This document shows positions 1 through 12,357 of a DNA stretch of 64,000 bases, one piece after another. Position 1 is the stretch's first letter. Every line of letters begins with the position of its first letter. The DNA lies in contig JAJHZJ010000009.1 of NCBI GenBank assembly GCA_023548195.1, forward strand, positions 186,001 through 250,000, in the 5' to 3' direction. The position numbers were made by a program, and so were the translations under genes. The notes below the pieces were generated by a model that was given only the letters and a program-made list of their open reading frames with translations, was not told the origin of the DNA and did not search any database. This DNA comes from Bettongia penicillata ogilbyi (lineage: Eukaryota; Chordata; Mammalia; Diprotodontia; Potoroidae).

Positions 1-39
1 TTCACTTAGAAAACCACCAATCAACATTTTCTACACTGG

Positions 40-205
40 GTTGTATTTTTCAGTTTTTATTAGACATTTTCCAATTACATTTTAATCTGGCTCAGGTACC
101 ATAGGAGTTTTGCAGGCAGAGAGTTTGACCTCAGGTAGCATGCTAAAATGTTGAGCATCTTTTGAAGCCAGTGTTTATGGCTGGAACTCAGGTCTTGGGG
201 TGAGG
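40..205 (-). mobile_element. hAT-like DNA transposon relic
   Basis: The stretch with CAATTACATTTTAATCTG followed by a GTTTGACC end matches the terminal part of the better preserved element at 10354-10610. The other end is not recognisable, so this is a truncated or decayed copy. The family name is not certain. Confidence 0.45.
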
Positions 206-299
206 CCAGTGCTCTATCCACTATTCCTGGATGCCTCTTATAAATAACGCATTTTATAAACACAAGTTTTTAGGTTTTCCATGGCACATGTGAGCTCCC

Positions 300-1087
300 A
301 AAGTCTCCACTGGCTAGTGTGGCACACAGATGGGCACAGAGTTGGACTTGCTGGTTCTGCCAACAGCGAATAAGAAAGTTGTCTTGTCCCTTCCAGTCTC
401 TGAACCATCTGTAAACCCTAGCAAGTAACACCTGCTTGGCGAGTTATCTGTTGATGATGACTGCTAGACGAGCATTCTGTTCAGCAAATTGTGTGGCCTG
501 CTCCTCAGGGCAGCAAAGGCAACTGAGGTTTAGGCAAAGACTTTGACCCTGGGATCCATAGAGTTGTCTGTTTTTTTCTTTAATATTTTGATAACTCTAC
601 TTCAATATAATTGGTTTCCTTATAGTCCTATGTATTTTGTTTTATGAATTATTCTGAGAAGGCTTCATGAAGCAAAGGCTTCATGAGACTACCAATGGGG
701 CCATGACACAAAAAAGGTTAAGAAGCCTCGGTTTGGGGGAAGTCACTGCCCAAACCATGGCATAGGTCTTCCTCACCTCACCTCAAACTTTATTCCTCCA
801 GATGTGCAGCTCTCCCTCATCAAAACTGAGCTCATCCCCCCACTCATCCAAATACCCAATACTCCTCTGCCTGATGTTACTGTTAATGGCATCACTGTCT
901 AACTTTAATTATGTGATCACAGACATGCATACTTACCCACATACATTCTCCTTAACCCAGCTGCTAACTTACCAAGCCAAGAAGCAACATGAGATAATTC
1001 TATGGGCAATTATGTCCAATGTCTCTTTTTTCTGACATTGACAGCAGACAATTTGTTCCACATAAGCCTCCACAGTTTCCTACGCAC
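300..1087. other. CLN6 intron 2 sequence (right part)
   Basis: This lies downstream of the exon 2 splice donor in CLN6 orientation. I see no match to CLN6 exon 3 here, so that exon lies beyond the left edge. At about 565-725 there is an old interspersed repeat (minus orientation) related to copies near 42705 and 51206; it looks like an ancient hAT-type sequence shared among mammals, but the family is uncertain. Nothing else is recognised. Confidence 0.6.
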
Positions 1088-1202
1088 CATAGCAATGGGG
1101 CGGCCAAAATCCAGAATCCAGTTCTGCAATGTCAAGTAGAACCATAGGTCAAGATGGAAAGGAGAGGTTCGAGACCCATCTTCAGCTTTGCCCGTGGGAT
1201 GC
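1088..1202 (-). CDS. CLN6: CLN6 exon 2 (partial gene)
   Basis: This is exon 2 of CLN6, a multi-pass endoplasmic reticulum membrane protein that works with CLN8 to recruit newly made lysosomal enzymes into ER-to-Golgi transport; its loss causes neuronal ceroid lipofuscinosis in mammals. The minus-strand translation contains [20 protein letters not shown] followed by GRPIAM, which I recognise as the conserved segment leading into the first membrane span. The acceptor is a pyrimidine-rich run ending in CCCCAG; the donor is ATG|GTGCGT. The exon is 115 nt, the same as human exon 2 (from memory), enters at codon position 3 and leaves at a codon boundary. The split codon with exon 1 reads Arg, and the distance from that Arg to the conserved FH pair equals the human spacing. 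The part between them is poorly conserved, as expected for the cytosolic N-terminal tail. Later exons are outside the window. Confidence 0.95.
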
Positions 1203-1267
1203 CTGGGGAGAACGGAAGAAGGGTGATTAAATCATGATCCTTCTCTTTTTTGCCTCCCCTTCCACCT

Positions 1268-1410
1268 AGCTGCATTTTATAGGCAGCACAATATGGTGGA
1301 CAGAGACTTAAGCCTTGGAGGTAGGAAGACCTAGGTTCAAGCCCTGCCTTTGATACATACCGGTAGTTCATTTACCCTCTTAGTGCCCCAAGGTAACTCC
1401 CTAAGAGTTA
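1268..1410 (+). repeat. tRNA-derived SINE (MIR/marsupial type)
   Basis: It has the tRNA-like head with a GGTTCAAGCCCTGCC box B, followed by the core region. It ends just upstream of CLN6 exon 2 in the intron. It is old and diverged. Confidence 0.6.
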
Positions 1411-1783
1411 CTGAATTGCACTGGTAGAAGGAATTTATGCTCCAGGAACTCTTCACATCAATGAAATAATAAATGTGGAGCCTTCCTCACTCTTCCCATT
1501 TTCAAAGGGACAAAAGACATACAAAAAGATAAGTGAAGCATAATGCCTTTAAATTGCGGGGGGGGAAGTTCTTTGATGTACAACTTAGGCCCAACATGGT
1601 AGCACTAGCCTGAGAGGAAAAAAAAACTTGAGTTCTAGTCCTGCCACTAATTCACTGTATGGTTCTGGGTTTCAAATTTCTCATCTGTCACAATGGTGGT
1701 GATAATCTATAACCTCATGACTCACATCACAGGGCGCATAAGGAGATCAAGCGAGGACTCTGTCTCATACACACACACCCATA

Positions 1784-2330
1784 CACCCCCCCCAAAAATA
1801 TTCATAGCAGCATGTTTTGTGTAAAACACTGGAAAAATAAAAGAACAGAGAAATTTGTAATAAAGAGGAAATGGTTCACTAAATCGCTATATATGAATAT
1901 GGTGGAGTATTAATGCACCTTGAGAGATGATGACCATGATAAGGATTTCAGAGGAAAATGAGTTGACTTGTATGATGGAAGCAGGGTGAAGTACGCTGGA
2001 CCAGAAGAACAATATCCACAGTGACTACAAGAACGTAAGCAAAGCTGAAAGTGGAGGACTATTACGACCCGGCGTGGCTCTGCAGAAGAGAGCAGGAAGC
2101 ACATTCTTCCTTTACGAAGAAGTAGGCAGGGGCAACTCCATGCATGGAATGCAGTATGCACTGTCTGTTATGTCACCAAGTTGGTTGGTTTGGCTTAGCT
2201 GTTTGTTTTTGTTTGTTGGAGAGGTTTCTTTTGTGTGGGGGAGAGGAGGGAGAAGCATAGTCAGAAATGACCATGACATTTTTAAAAATATCAATAAAAT
2301 TTATCACAGAAATAAAATAAATTATAGAAT
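1784..2330 (+). mobile_element. L1 3'-end fragment
   Basis: The sequence runs from an ORF2 C-terminal segment (ATTCATAGCAGCATG, then a GGTGGAGTATTAATG-type stretch) into a 3' UTR and an A-rich tail. It is degenerate, with no open frame of L1 type. Confidence 0.6.
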
Positions 2331-2339
2331 CTATAGACT

Positions 2340-2510
2340 GGCTAGTAATTAAAATATTGTATTAGGATCATAAGATTTTAGGTCTAGAAAGGACTTACAG
2401 ACCATCTGGGCCACCACCTTGATTTTTACATAGAAGAAAACTGAAGCCCAGAAAAATTAGTCAACTGTGACTTGTCCAAGGTCACACAGATGGTATGGCC
2501 CAACTAAGCA
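2340..2510 (-). repeat. MIR-like SINE, reverse orientation
   Basis: AAGGTCACACAGATGG and the preceding GAAAACTGAAGCCCAG are the reverse complement of the conserved CORE region of MIR-type SINEs. Confidence 0.55.
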
Positions 2511-2734
2511 TATCTCACATCTATGCTAGGTGTTCCCTGGTAAGATCAGAGGTAAAGTGGATAGATCTAGTTGTACTACCAACTCAGATGAAACCAATCA
2601 AATGGGAAAAGATAAGCTTGAACATAGGGAAGCAGGGGAATTTTGATGTGAGTGGGACATATGTGTGAGTAACAGACTGATTTCATGCTGAATTACTCCC
2701 CCAACTGAATTCCAAGATAGGTAATAAGCACCTT

Positions 2735-2965
2735 GGCTAGAGCATTGGACCTAAAGTTAGGAAGATCTGAGTTCAAATTCTACCTCAGATACTTACTAGC
2801 TATGTGATCCTATGCAAGTTACTTAATTCTTGTCTGCCTCAGTTTCCTCATCTGTAAAACAGAGACAATAACAGTACCTACATCATAAAGTTGTTGTGAG
2901 GATACAATGAATATTTATAAAGCACTTTGCAAGCCTTAAAGTTCTATATAAATGCTAGCTGCTAT
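2735..2965 (+). repeat. tRNA-derived CORE SINE (MIR/marsupial type)
   Basis: Near full-length element: tRNA head with GAGTTCAAATTCTACC box B, CORE with CCTCAGTTTCCTCATCTG, and a tail with AAAGCACTTTGCAAGCCTTA and ATATAAATGCTAGCTG. Confidence 0.8.
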
Positions 2966-4234
2966 TTATTACTATTAAATCATGAAATTATGTACATAAA
3001 GCACTCGGTAAAATTCAAGAGTTACATACATATCAGCTGGTATTTCTAAAAATCAGATGTATTTTCTCTAATCAGTAAAAAAAAAAAATCTTCCTACTCT
3101 CTCCTCTAAAGCTCACTTCCCCCAACCCTATTGAGAATTTAAAAAAAAAATCCCTGCTACAAGGGGTAGGAGGTAAGGAAACAAGCTTCTATAACAAATA
3201 TGCATAGTTAAGCAAAACAAATTTCTATACTGGCTATGTCCAAAAAACCGTATGTTTCATTCTGCACTCTGAGGTCTTCACTTCTCTATCGGGTGTGGGT
3301 TGCCTGCTTCATCATTAGTCCTCTGTAATAGTTATTAGTCATTACCTTGGTCAGAGTCCCTAATTTTTTCCAAATTGTCAGCTATCATTAAGAAGTCATG
3401 TTAAGCATTAGACACAGGCAAAGTCCTGAACTGAGTGTGCTACGAGGAATATAAAGAAATAGGATGCAGGAATTTCCATCTTAGTTGGGAAGACAAGGCA
3501 TATATTTATGGAAAGGTAAATATGAAACAGTATAATGTTCAAAATGAAAAGATCTAAGAAACCACTGAATCACAATGAATCTTCTGGAAGTCAACACACC
3601 CACCCCTAGCTTGAAGGCCTCTCTAATATTAGGAGGAATCCAGACCCTTTGGAGAAAGCCCTTTCATTCCACTCTGCGGCAGCAAGGTCATTTTTTCCAA
3701 CATTAAGTTAAACCAAGCACTGATACTCAATCTAGCATTACTCTCCATTCACCAAGATGCTTCCCCAACCAGGTTTATATTAAGTAGGATAGGAATTGAG
3801 AGGCAGTGTGATTTAGTGGAAAGAGCCCTGGCTCTGGAGGCAGAAGACCTCATGATTTCTGACTCCCTCAACTTTGTATTCATTATTCTTAATTCTTTTA
3901 TTTGTTGTTTCTCCCTCAATTAAGAGTATTACTTAAGACTTTGTGAGCAAAGACTGTCTTGATTTTTGATGTGTGTTCCCTGTGCTTATACGTGCTTTTT
4001 TCAGTTTTTCATTTATCCCAGTCATTTATAAATATCCTCCCAACCTGAGAAGTTGAATGGAAAAAAAAAACAACAAAAAAACATGGCCAGGCCCAGGTTC
4101 CAAAGGCTACTCTTATCAAGTTCTCTTTTCACGATTACATGGAATCAAACCTTTCAACTCATTCCCAATCAATCTACCTGATACCTAATGAACTACTAAC
4201 TAGCTAACTAAACTACTGTCTTGCCCACGTCTTT

Positions 4235-4725
4235 CCATCTTTTCCATAAGAGGGGCATGAATGTTTTTGTCAAATATTTAACCAAATTCTAGGTAATTAT
4301 GTCAATTTCACTCCCTTGATATATATACGTATATATATATATATTTAGAATCCTTGTAAAAAATAAAAATAAAATAAAATTCGGTTAGTCTGTCATAACT
4401 TGTCCTTATGAAGTCACTCTGGTTCTTGGGATCACATCTTCCTTTTCTAGAAGTTCATTAATCATCTCTTTAATAATATAGTCTAGAACTTTGCTAGGAA
4501 AAGAAGTGGAGCTTATTAGCCTAAAGTCTGCATTCTCTGTTTTCTTCCCTTTTTGAAAACTGGGACATCATCTACTTGCCCAATTGTGTGGGTTCTCTCC
4601 TACTTTCAATCATATCTGCCCATTCTTTCGTCACCCGGGCACATAGTGTGTCTAGGCCTGGCAACTTAAATTCATTAAGGGTAGTTAATGTTCTCATACT
4701 ATCTTATACTAATTAGCCTTTTTCA
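4235..4725 (-). mobile_element. CR1/L3 LINE reverse-transcriptase relic
   Basis: The reverse complement encodes a decayed reverse-transcriptase segment around PVFKKGRKQ, then wording corresponding to the NYRPVSL...GK(V/I)LE region of CR1-clade LINEs, with several stops and frameshifts. An (AT)n tract interrupts it at 4318-4345. This is an ancient insertion shared by CR1/L3 elements of amniotes. Confidence 0.7.
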
Positions 4726-4979
4726 TTCTCCCCATTTGCCTTTTTCATTCTGTTACTAACAAAACAAAGACAATTTTCTTGGCATAAAACCCCCAAACCA
4801 ACAACAAAACACAACATTTTAAAAAAAAGAAGACCAGAAGCAAAATAATGTGTTTCATAGTTCTTTATCATCCATCCCATCTATCCCAAGTATTGAGCCT
4901 TATCTCTTCTTTGGTCCTTTTCGTTTATCCCCAATGTATCAAGAACAAATTTTCATTCATGTAATCCAACCTCTTCACT

Positions 4980-5230
4980 TTGGAAGGGCAGTGTGATTGG
5001 TGGAAGTGCTAGACTTGCAATCCAGAGAGACATAGGTTCAAACCAGTCAGACAACAGTCAGACAATCTGACTATGGGCAAGTCATTTAACTTCTCAAGTT
5101 GTTTTATCGTTAAAAAAGGGATGCCTTGGGTATCCAGTTTCAAGTGCTGCTGTAATGATAAAAGGTGATACAGTATGTAAAATGCTTTTAACCTTAGACT
5201 CTAAATGTTAGCTATTACTATTTTCATAGA
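4980..5230 (+). repeat. tRNA-derived CORE SINE
   Basis: tRNA-like head (GTGTGATTGGTGGAAGTGCT, then CATAGGTTCAAACC), a GGGCAAGTCATTTAAC segment, and a tail reading AAAATGCTTTTAACC. Diverged copy. Confidence 0.65.
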
Positions 5231-6609
5231 TGAAGAAACCAGAGTCCATAAAAATTGAGGGCACTAGCCTAATCAGAAGACAATTTTAGTAAGTCATTTC
5301 ACTTGAGACTCAGTTTTCTCATCTGTAAAATGAGATATCTGACATGTCTCCACAAAGATCCAGGGAGGCTCATATGAGGTATGGGTTGCAAAAATGCTTT
5401 ATAAACCATACATGGGTATAGAAATGCTAGGCACTTTACTGCCTTGAGTTACACAGCATTAGTGACCAAACCAGCACAAATATCCTTATGTCCAGTTCTG
5501 AGGTCCTGTCATTTCACCACAATGCCTCACTAACAGACAATAAATGGTGGCAGGATGTCAGAGGCAGAATATCAGAGGACGCTGACTGAAATCTTTGTGA
5601 ACTTCCTCATCTCACTTTTCTTAACTATAAACGAAGAGGTTAGACTAGATGGGCCTCTTCCAGTTCTAGCTTTGTGATCATGTGAATACACACACATATG
5701 CATTTTCACACTTCTCCATCTGTCCTATTAGTCAAGGTAAGAGCAACGTGGAGGTAACAGGGATAATAATATCCCAACACCTCACTGATCTCACATGGCT
5801 GGGTAGGGAGCTATTCCTGGGAGAGCAAATTTTTCAGACAATCAAAACTAACCTTTCTTGGTACAGAAATCATTCTAAAAGCTGTTACATTTTTTGGCTG
5901 TCTTCTTAAAGAAGAACCTTTCCTTGACCTCTATTTATCTGAACACTGTATGCATACAAACTGCTCTATTTTGCTGGTATCTGTTTCTTATTTTTTGGCT
6001 TCTCCTTTTACACTCAAATGTAACCCTCCCATACTGCTTTTGGCTGAACTTGACTTTAGCAGACTCCCCATTCCCTTGTAATTTGCAACTAGTAATCTTC
6101 CAAGGCCCAGGAAGCCAGATAACTAAGTTTGCTAGTAATGTGTGTAAATAAATAGCCAAAAGGTTCAGAGTAAGGGCTTCTTTCAAAGAAAAAAAATACA
6201 AGAAAGGTCTTGAAACAGTGATTTCATGGCCATTCTCACTTGGAGGTTTTGGGCTGTGTTTCAGATGACTGGTGTTTCTGGAATTCTTATCTCTGCTGTA
6301 CAACATAACAAACTAATATCTTCTGAGATTCTCTACTAGGTCTTGTAGAAATGCCAGCACAATCAAAGAGTTTCTTTTCTTCCTCCTATCTAGCTAATCC
6401 TGGCTTCTCACATGTTTGGTTCATACAACCTGAAGCCAATCCATCTATACATCTATTCAACAAATATTCAGTAAACTCCTCCTGTATATAAACTATTTTG
6501 CTAAGTTCCAGGGCACACAAAGTTAAACAAGATCAGGCCTTTAGTAGGAGGAGATGTCATATACCCAAATAACTGCATAAGTACACAAGAAAGGAACAAT
6601 GTGCCATCA

Positions 6610-6810
6610 TTATTAGCTGAGGATATAATAACTCACATTTATATAGGGCCCTTTTCTTACAGCTCTCCTGTAAAGCAGATAGGATAAGTATTATCTCCAT
6701 TTTGGAGATAAGAAAACAAAGACTGAGAGCTCAGTTGACAAATGAAGCTGGTAAATGTGTGATGCAGTTTTTGAATGCAGGTCTCCTTATTCCAAGTCCA
6801 AAACTCAACC
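6610..6810 (-). repeat. MIR-like SINE, reverse orientation
   Basis: TATCTCCATTTTGGAGAT and the flanking order match a reversed MIR CORE. Old copy. Confidence 0.5.
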
Positions 6811-6924
6811 TTCCTGCCTCTCAGGAATCAGCAAAGACTTCATGGAGATGGCATTTTAGATGAGTTTGAGGGAGAGGTAAAATTTCATTGAGAGGAACAG
6901 AGAGACAGAGAGGCATGTCAGATA

Positions 6925-7200
6925 TCATCAACAATAATACGTTACATAGCTCTTTAAAGTTCACAAAGTTCACATCTCCGTGAAGTTGGGGGCGGCATTA
7001 TCTTTATTTTGCAGATGGAGAGCAAGGTTTACAGAGGAATAGAAATGAATAAGGCATCATGAGCTTGAAGGGACCTTAGCCCAGCCTCTTCCAAGGTCCT
7101 GGGAAGTGAGCGACTTCCCCATGACCAAAAGGTAGTTCTAAGTGGCACTGGTAGTTTGAATCCAAAGGCAACGTTCTCTGTGCTGTACTGCATCGGAGGA
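6925..7200 (-). repeat. MIR-like SINE, reverse orientation
   Basis: Reversed MIR-type order: TTATTTTGCAGATGGAGAGC, a degraded middle, then the reversed tRNA-like head. Low conservation. Confidence 0.45.
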
Positions 7201-7744
7201 TTCGGAGAATGCATGTGGGGGCAGGAACTGTCCAGTCTGACTGGAGTATAAAGTGTGTAGGTAGGTGCCCTGGTGTCCTGATGGGTTCATTATGTGTCAC
7301 CAGCCCCGATGGCATACTCTTACCTTCACAGCTCCTTTTCCACCTCTTGCTCTAGGAACAATAATCAGATCAACACTAACATTGCTTGTGGAAGACAGGT
7401 CAAATAATCTGCCATACAGCTCCATTCCTTCTTTTAACTCCCCAGACCAAAACACTCTTCTCTGGCCACTGCTCCCCTATATACTGTCTCCCTCATGACA
7501 ACATAAATTCTTGATGAGCAGGGACAGCCTCTCTTACACTTGTTACCCCCTGATTTTTAACATAGTGTCCGGCACAAAGGAGGCTGCTTAGTAAATGCTT
7601 TTTTCATTCACTCATACATAGCCTAAGACTGGAAATGCAGACTGGTACCAAATTGTGGAAAACACTGAGTCAAACTAAGGAGTCTGAACTTACTTTGGTA
7701 ATTGATTAAAACGCAGAAACAGGACCCGACTATGCATAAGAAAC

Positions 7745-8280
7745 ATTCATTTTATGTCAAAGGAAAAGGATTCAGATGTACAAAAACATTTGGAGCAGTT
7801 CTTTTTGTAGTGGCAAAGAACTGAAAAATAAAGAGAGTGCCCATCACTAGGGCATGGCAGAAAAAAGAATGGTAGATGAATGTGTATTCTATTGAAAGAA
7901 ATGATGAAAGGGACAGATTCAGAGAAACTTGAGAAGACTTGTACAAACTGATACAAAACGAAGTAAGCAGAACCAAGAGAACAATTCACAAAATAGAAAC
8001 ACCGTAAAGAAAAAGAACTCTGCTAAATTTCAGAACCCTGACTGACGCAATGACCAACGCTGACTCCAGACAACTGGTGACGAATATGTCACCCACCTCC
8101 TGACAGAGAAGTGTGTCGAGACGTAGATTGTGACATACATTGGAGGAATACTGTGGGGATTCGTATTCTTCAGCTAGGTATATTTGTTACAAGATTTTTT
8201 TTTTCGTTTAAATTGGAAAGGGAGAGGCTGAGGAGGAAAAATAAATGCCTATTAATTGAAAAATGAAAGATTAAAAAAAG
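7745..8280 (+). mobile_element. L1 3'-end fragment
   Basis: Decayed C-terminal ORF2 wording (ATTTGGAGCAGTTCTTTTTG, GATACAAAACGAAGTAAGCAG) is followed by a 3' UTR and A-rich end. It belongs to the same 3' end type as the clearer insertion at 11404-12357. Confidence 0.7.
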
Positions 8281-9064
8281 AAATATTAAGTGAAACTATT
8301 ATGAAGAATGGATTGAAGGAAGAGATAGTGGAGGCAGGAAACTTGTAGGAACAATAAGGAGTACCTGTCCCAGGATAAGGATGGTAGGAGCTGATGGGGA
8401 GGGAGGGGCGAGAGAGGCTGCAAAGGAAGACTCAATAAGACTTGCTGACTTACATTGAGAGGAAAGAATAAAGAGAACACCAACGTTTCAACCCTGAGTG
8501 TGAATGGTGGTACCAATGATAGAAAAAGATAAATTTTTAAAACCGGCTCCAGTTTTTGGGAAAAGACAAGAAGCTTGGTTTGGGGCAAGGGAGGTACTAC
8601 TGAAAGAAACATCCAGATGGATATTTCTTCTATTAGCTGAAGATGTGGGCCCAGAGTTCCAGGGACAGACAGGGATTGGAGATAGAGATCTGGAGTAATC
8701 TTCAGAGAGGAGATGCCTGAAGCCTAAAGTTATGGAAGTGAAAGAGGTGCCAAGGAAAAGAAAATTCATTTACTGAGGGAGAGCTGCTATATACATTTGC
8801 CTCAGCTGGATTAAAGAACTCCTGTCCCCTTCCAGGGACCTTCAAAATGAAGGCAGATGCAATCATGACAGTAAAACTAGAAAGCTTTCCTCTCTCCATC
8901 AAGGGGCTCTTCTTCCATCTCTGGCCTTCCAAGCTTCCTCTCAAATCTCTAACCCTGCCATCCTGCTCCCTAGATTTAACCCAAGGACATTCTGCCAACA
9001 TTGAAAGCCTGGCATGAAAAACGAAATCCTTCCTTCAACTATTATTATATGACAAGTTTAACTT

Positions 9065-9320
9065 AAGAAAATTAGGAAGAAGAGTGGATAGAACACAGGG
9101 CTTGGAGTCAGGAATACCCAAATTCAAATACTGCCCCAGACACTAACTAGTTGTGTGACCCTGAGTAAGTCACTTAAGATCGTAGTTCAGCTTGCTCATC
9201 TATTAGATAGGGATAATAATATCTACCTTATAGGCTTATAGTGAGGTTCTAATGAGATAATATATGTAAAGTGCTTTTGCAAACTTTAAAGCACTCTATA
9301 TAAATCTAGCTTTTATTACT
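9065..9320 (+). repeat. tRNA-derived CORE SINE
   Basis: Near full-length: a GAATACCCAAATTCAAATAC box B region, a GTGTGACCCTGAGTAAGTC segment, and a tail with GTAAAGTGCTTTTGCAAAC and CTCTATATAAATCTAGC. Confidence 0.75.
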
Positions 9321-10353
9321 TTAGGGAAACCAACAGTTTCTAGTTCAAGACACAGTTCTAGTTCCTCAGGAAAGCCAGCACCTGTTTCTCTAAATCATTT
9401 TGCATCTCTATTTGCACTGTATCAGTTATGCAATATCAGAGGAATCAATAAAGCCTAATAGATACCAAGGAGAGAGGGCACGAGCCAGGAGGGCTTAGGT
9501 TCAAGTCCTGCCTCTGCCACATTCTAGCTGTGTGAACCCGTAACGACCCTAGACAGCTCTAACTTGGCAAGCTGTGGAGAAGACCTGACCTATCCTGCTC
9601 TCATAAAAACCATAGGTTCCTCCCCTATCCTTATCCCGTCAGAGCCGTAGATCAGGAGCCTGGAGATTGATCCTAATGCTCCATGTTCTAATTATAAGCA
9701 AGGTACTTAATTTTTCTGAACCTCAGTTTCCACATCCTTGAAATGGGGGTAAGACCTGCCTTCCCAACTACAGGATGTGTTGGGAGGATGAATCAGTGTA
9801 AATTGTAGTTTCATAAATAAAAGATTTACTGAGAGTGGTTCAATTTTTAAGTTGGTCAGATTGAAACTCCTTGAAGGTTGAGACTATTACATACTTACAT
9901 ACCTCCACAGGGGCAAAAAAAGAGAGAATGTGGCAAAGTATACTGGCTTCATTTTTTGGGGGGGAGGTGAGGGGTAGACTTTTCCCCTCACAATGACAAG
10001 AATTTATTATGTGCTACTATGTACCAGGTATTTTGCTTGGTACAGAGGATACAAAGACAAAAAACCAAAACAGCTCCTTCCCTCATATTCCCTTATATTC
10101 TACGGGGGGGAAATAACAGGATATGCTTCTTGTGGGAAGCAGTGCTTGAAGTGAGATCAGAGGAAGCCAGGGATTCCACCAATTTGGATATGCAGCTCAT
10201 CTTTCAGATGACAGTTTCTTAGGAAATTGCTTGGGGAACACTCAGGGGTTGGTTACTTAGTGACTTCCCCAAGGTCGCACAACTAGTGAGGGTCAGAGAT
10301 CACACTTGACCCCAGAACTTCTGATGAAAAGGTCAACCCTCCATCTACTACAC

Positions 10354-10610
10354 CAGGGGTGTCAAACTCATGTGAAAACAGGGGCCAATAAACCTACACT
10401 AAACCATGTGTAAGATCTCAGCCACATACTGACCTGAAAAACCACATATTAATATTTTCCATGTTTTGTTGTATTCTTATTTTGCTTTTGTTTTTTGTTG
10501 TATTTTTGTATTATTTTGTTAATTAAATTTGTATTAACTGAAATTTTCTCAATTACATTTTAATCTGTTTCCATCACAATCTGGGGTGTGCCACAGGTTT
10601 GACAACTGTG
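10354..10610 (+). mobile_element. Non-autonomous hAT transposon with 8-bp target duplication
   Basis: The element starts CAGGGGTGTCAAACTC and ends GGTTTGACAACTGTG, a degraded inverted copy of the start. It is flanked by TACTACAC (10346-10353) and TACTATAC (10611-10618), an 8-bp duplication with one difference, as expected for hAT transposition. At 257 bp it carries no transposase. The interior is AT-rich. Confidence 0.8.
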
Positions 10611-11403
10611 TACTATACCATGCTACCTTTCACACAGAAAGACAGTAAAATAGCATTTACATAGTGTTTTAAGGTTTGCAAACAACCTTACATGTTATTT
10701 CATTTAGGTATAGCCAAAGAGAGTGTGAGAGATAGAGAAAGAATGACAAAAGGGGGAAGGGAAAGAGGAGGAAAGCATGCCATCTCCATATGTCAGTACC
10801 TGACAAAGATCTGTGGGTCACTGATACAGGTAGGGTACTTCAGTACTCACTTTAGGAATGCACCTGATCTGTAACATGTATCTTAGGGATTGGCTTAGGA
10901 CACAGAGAGATTAAGTGATTTTCTCAGGGTAACAAAAGCAGAAGAAAAAGTTACCTGATACCTAATGAAAGTTTGATCCAGGCAAGAGAAAAAACTATGT
11001 GTGTGGGAGGGGGGGGGTGGAGGAGGTGGGAGATTGGCCAGGAGAGAATCTACTTGCTATCCACAACAGATCAGACTTTTCAAATTTTAAAAGTTTTATT
11101 TTTTCCAATTAACACAAATTTATTTTCTCTCCTTCTCTCTCTCCACTCCATTGGTAGAGGTTACAGGTGGGGAGTACAAAACCTTTACAACAAATAGAAA
11201 CATTAAAGCAAAATGAATTCCCACTCTTAGACCCTGCTTTTCAAGAAAACATGAAGCAAACTAGAAATTAACATGCTAGACAAACCTGAGCACTGAAGAT
11301 ACTAATTTTCAATAAACATTTATCAGTCATTTGCTCTGCAGAAGATAAGGCAAAGCCTGGCATGGGGAGGGAGAACCAACTTCTTCGTCCAAAAGACTGT
11401 CCT

Positions 11404-12357
11404 GTCCAGTTTTCATATGAAGAAATTAAAGCTATCTACAATCATACAAAAATATGTTCTAAATCACTATTGATTAGAGAAATGCAAATCAAAACACTCT
11501 TAGGTACCAACCACATCACACCCATCTGACTGGCTAACATGACCAAACAGGAAAATTATAACTGCTGGAGAAGATGTGGGAAAAGTAATGCATTGCTGGT
11601 GGAGTTGTGAGCTTATCCAACCATTCTGGAGAGCAATTTTTAACCATGCCCAAAAGACTATAAAAATGCGCACACCTTTTGACCTAGCAATATCGCTTCT
11701 AGGACTGTATCCCAAAGAGATCATAAAAAGATGAAAAGGACTCACATGCACAAAAATATTTATGGTAGCTCTTTTTGTGGTAGCCAAGAATTAGAAATTG
11801 AGGGGATGCACATCAATTGGGGGATGGCTGACAAGTTGTGGCATGTGAATGTAATGGAATACTATTGTTCCATAAGAAATGATGAGCAGTCAGACTTCAG
11901 AAAAACCTGGAGAGAATTATACGAACTGATCCTCAGTGAAATGAGCAGAAACAGGAGAACACTGGACACAGCAACAGCCACAGTGTGAGATGACTGATCT
12001 CTTCCCTGCAATGGAAGGGTCTAACACAACTCCAAAAGACTCAGGATGCAAAACGCTATCCACACCCAAAGTAAGAATGAAGGAGTCTGAATGCAGATGG
12101 AAGCAGACTATTTGTGCTGTCTTTTTTTGTTGCTGTTTTTTCTTTCTCATGGTTTCTCTCATGTATTCTAATTCAACCTAATGTGAAAATATGTTTAATA
12201 CAAATGTATACGTAAAGCCTTTGTCATACTGCACTCCATCTTGGAAAAGGGGGAGAAGGAAGAGAGGGAGAAAATTTAAAACTCAAAAGTTTATTGGAAA
12301 TGAATACTGAAGACCAAAATTAAATTAATTAATTAAAAATAAATTAATTGAAAAGAA
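11404..12357 (+). mobile_element. 5'-truncated L1 insertion
   Basis: This is a recent-looking L1 tail flanked by the 13-bp duplication AAAAGACTGTCCT at 11391-11403 and 12358-12370. It contains the C-terminal end of ORF2 with frameshifts (wording such as GAGAAATGCAAATCAAAAC and GGAATACTATTGTTCC), then a 3' UTR ending in GAGGGAGAAAATTTAAAACT and an A/T-rich tail. 5' truncation is typical of L1 integration. Confidence 0.88.
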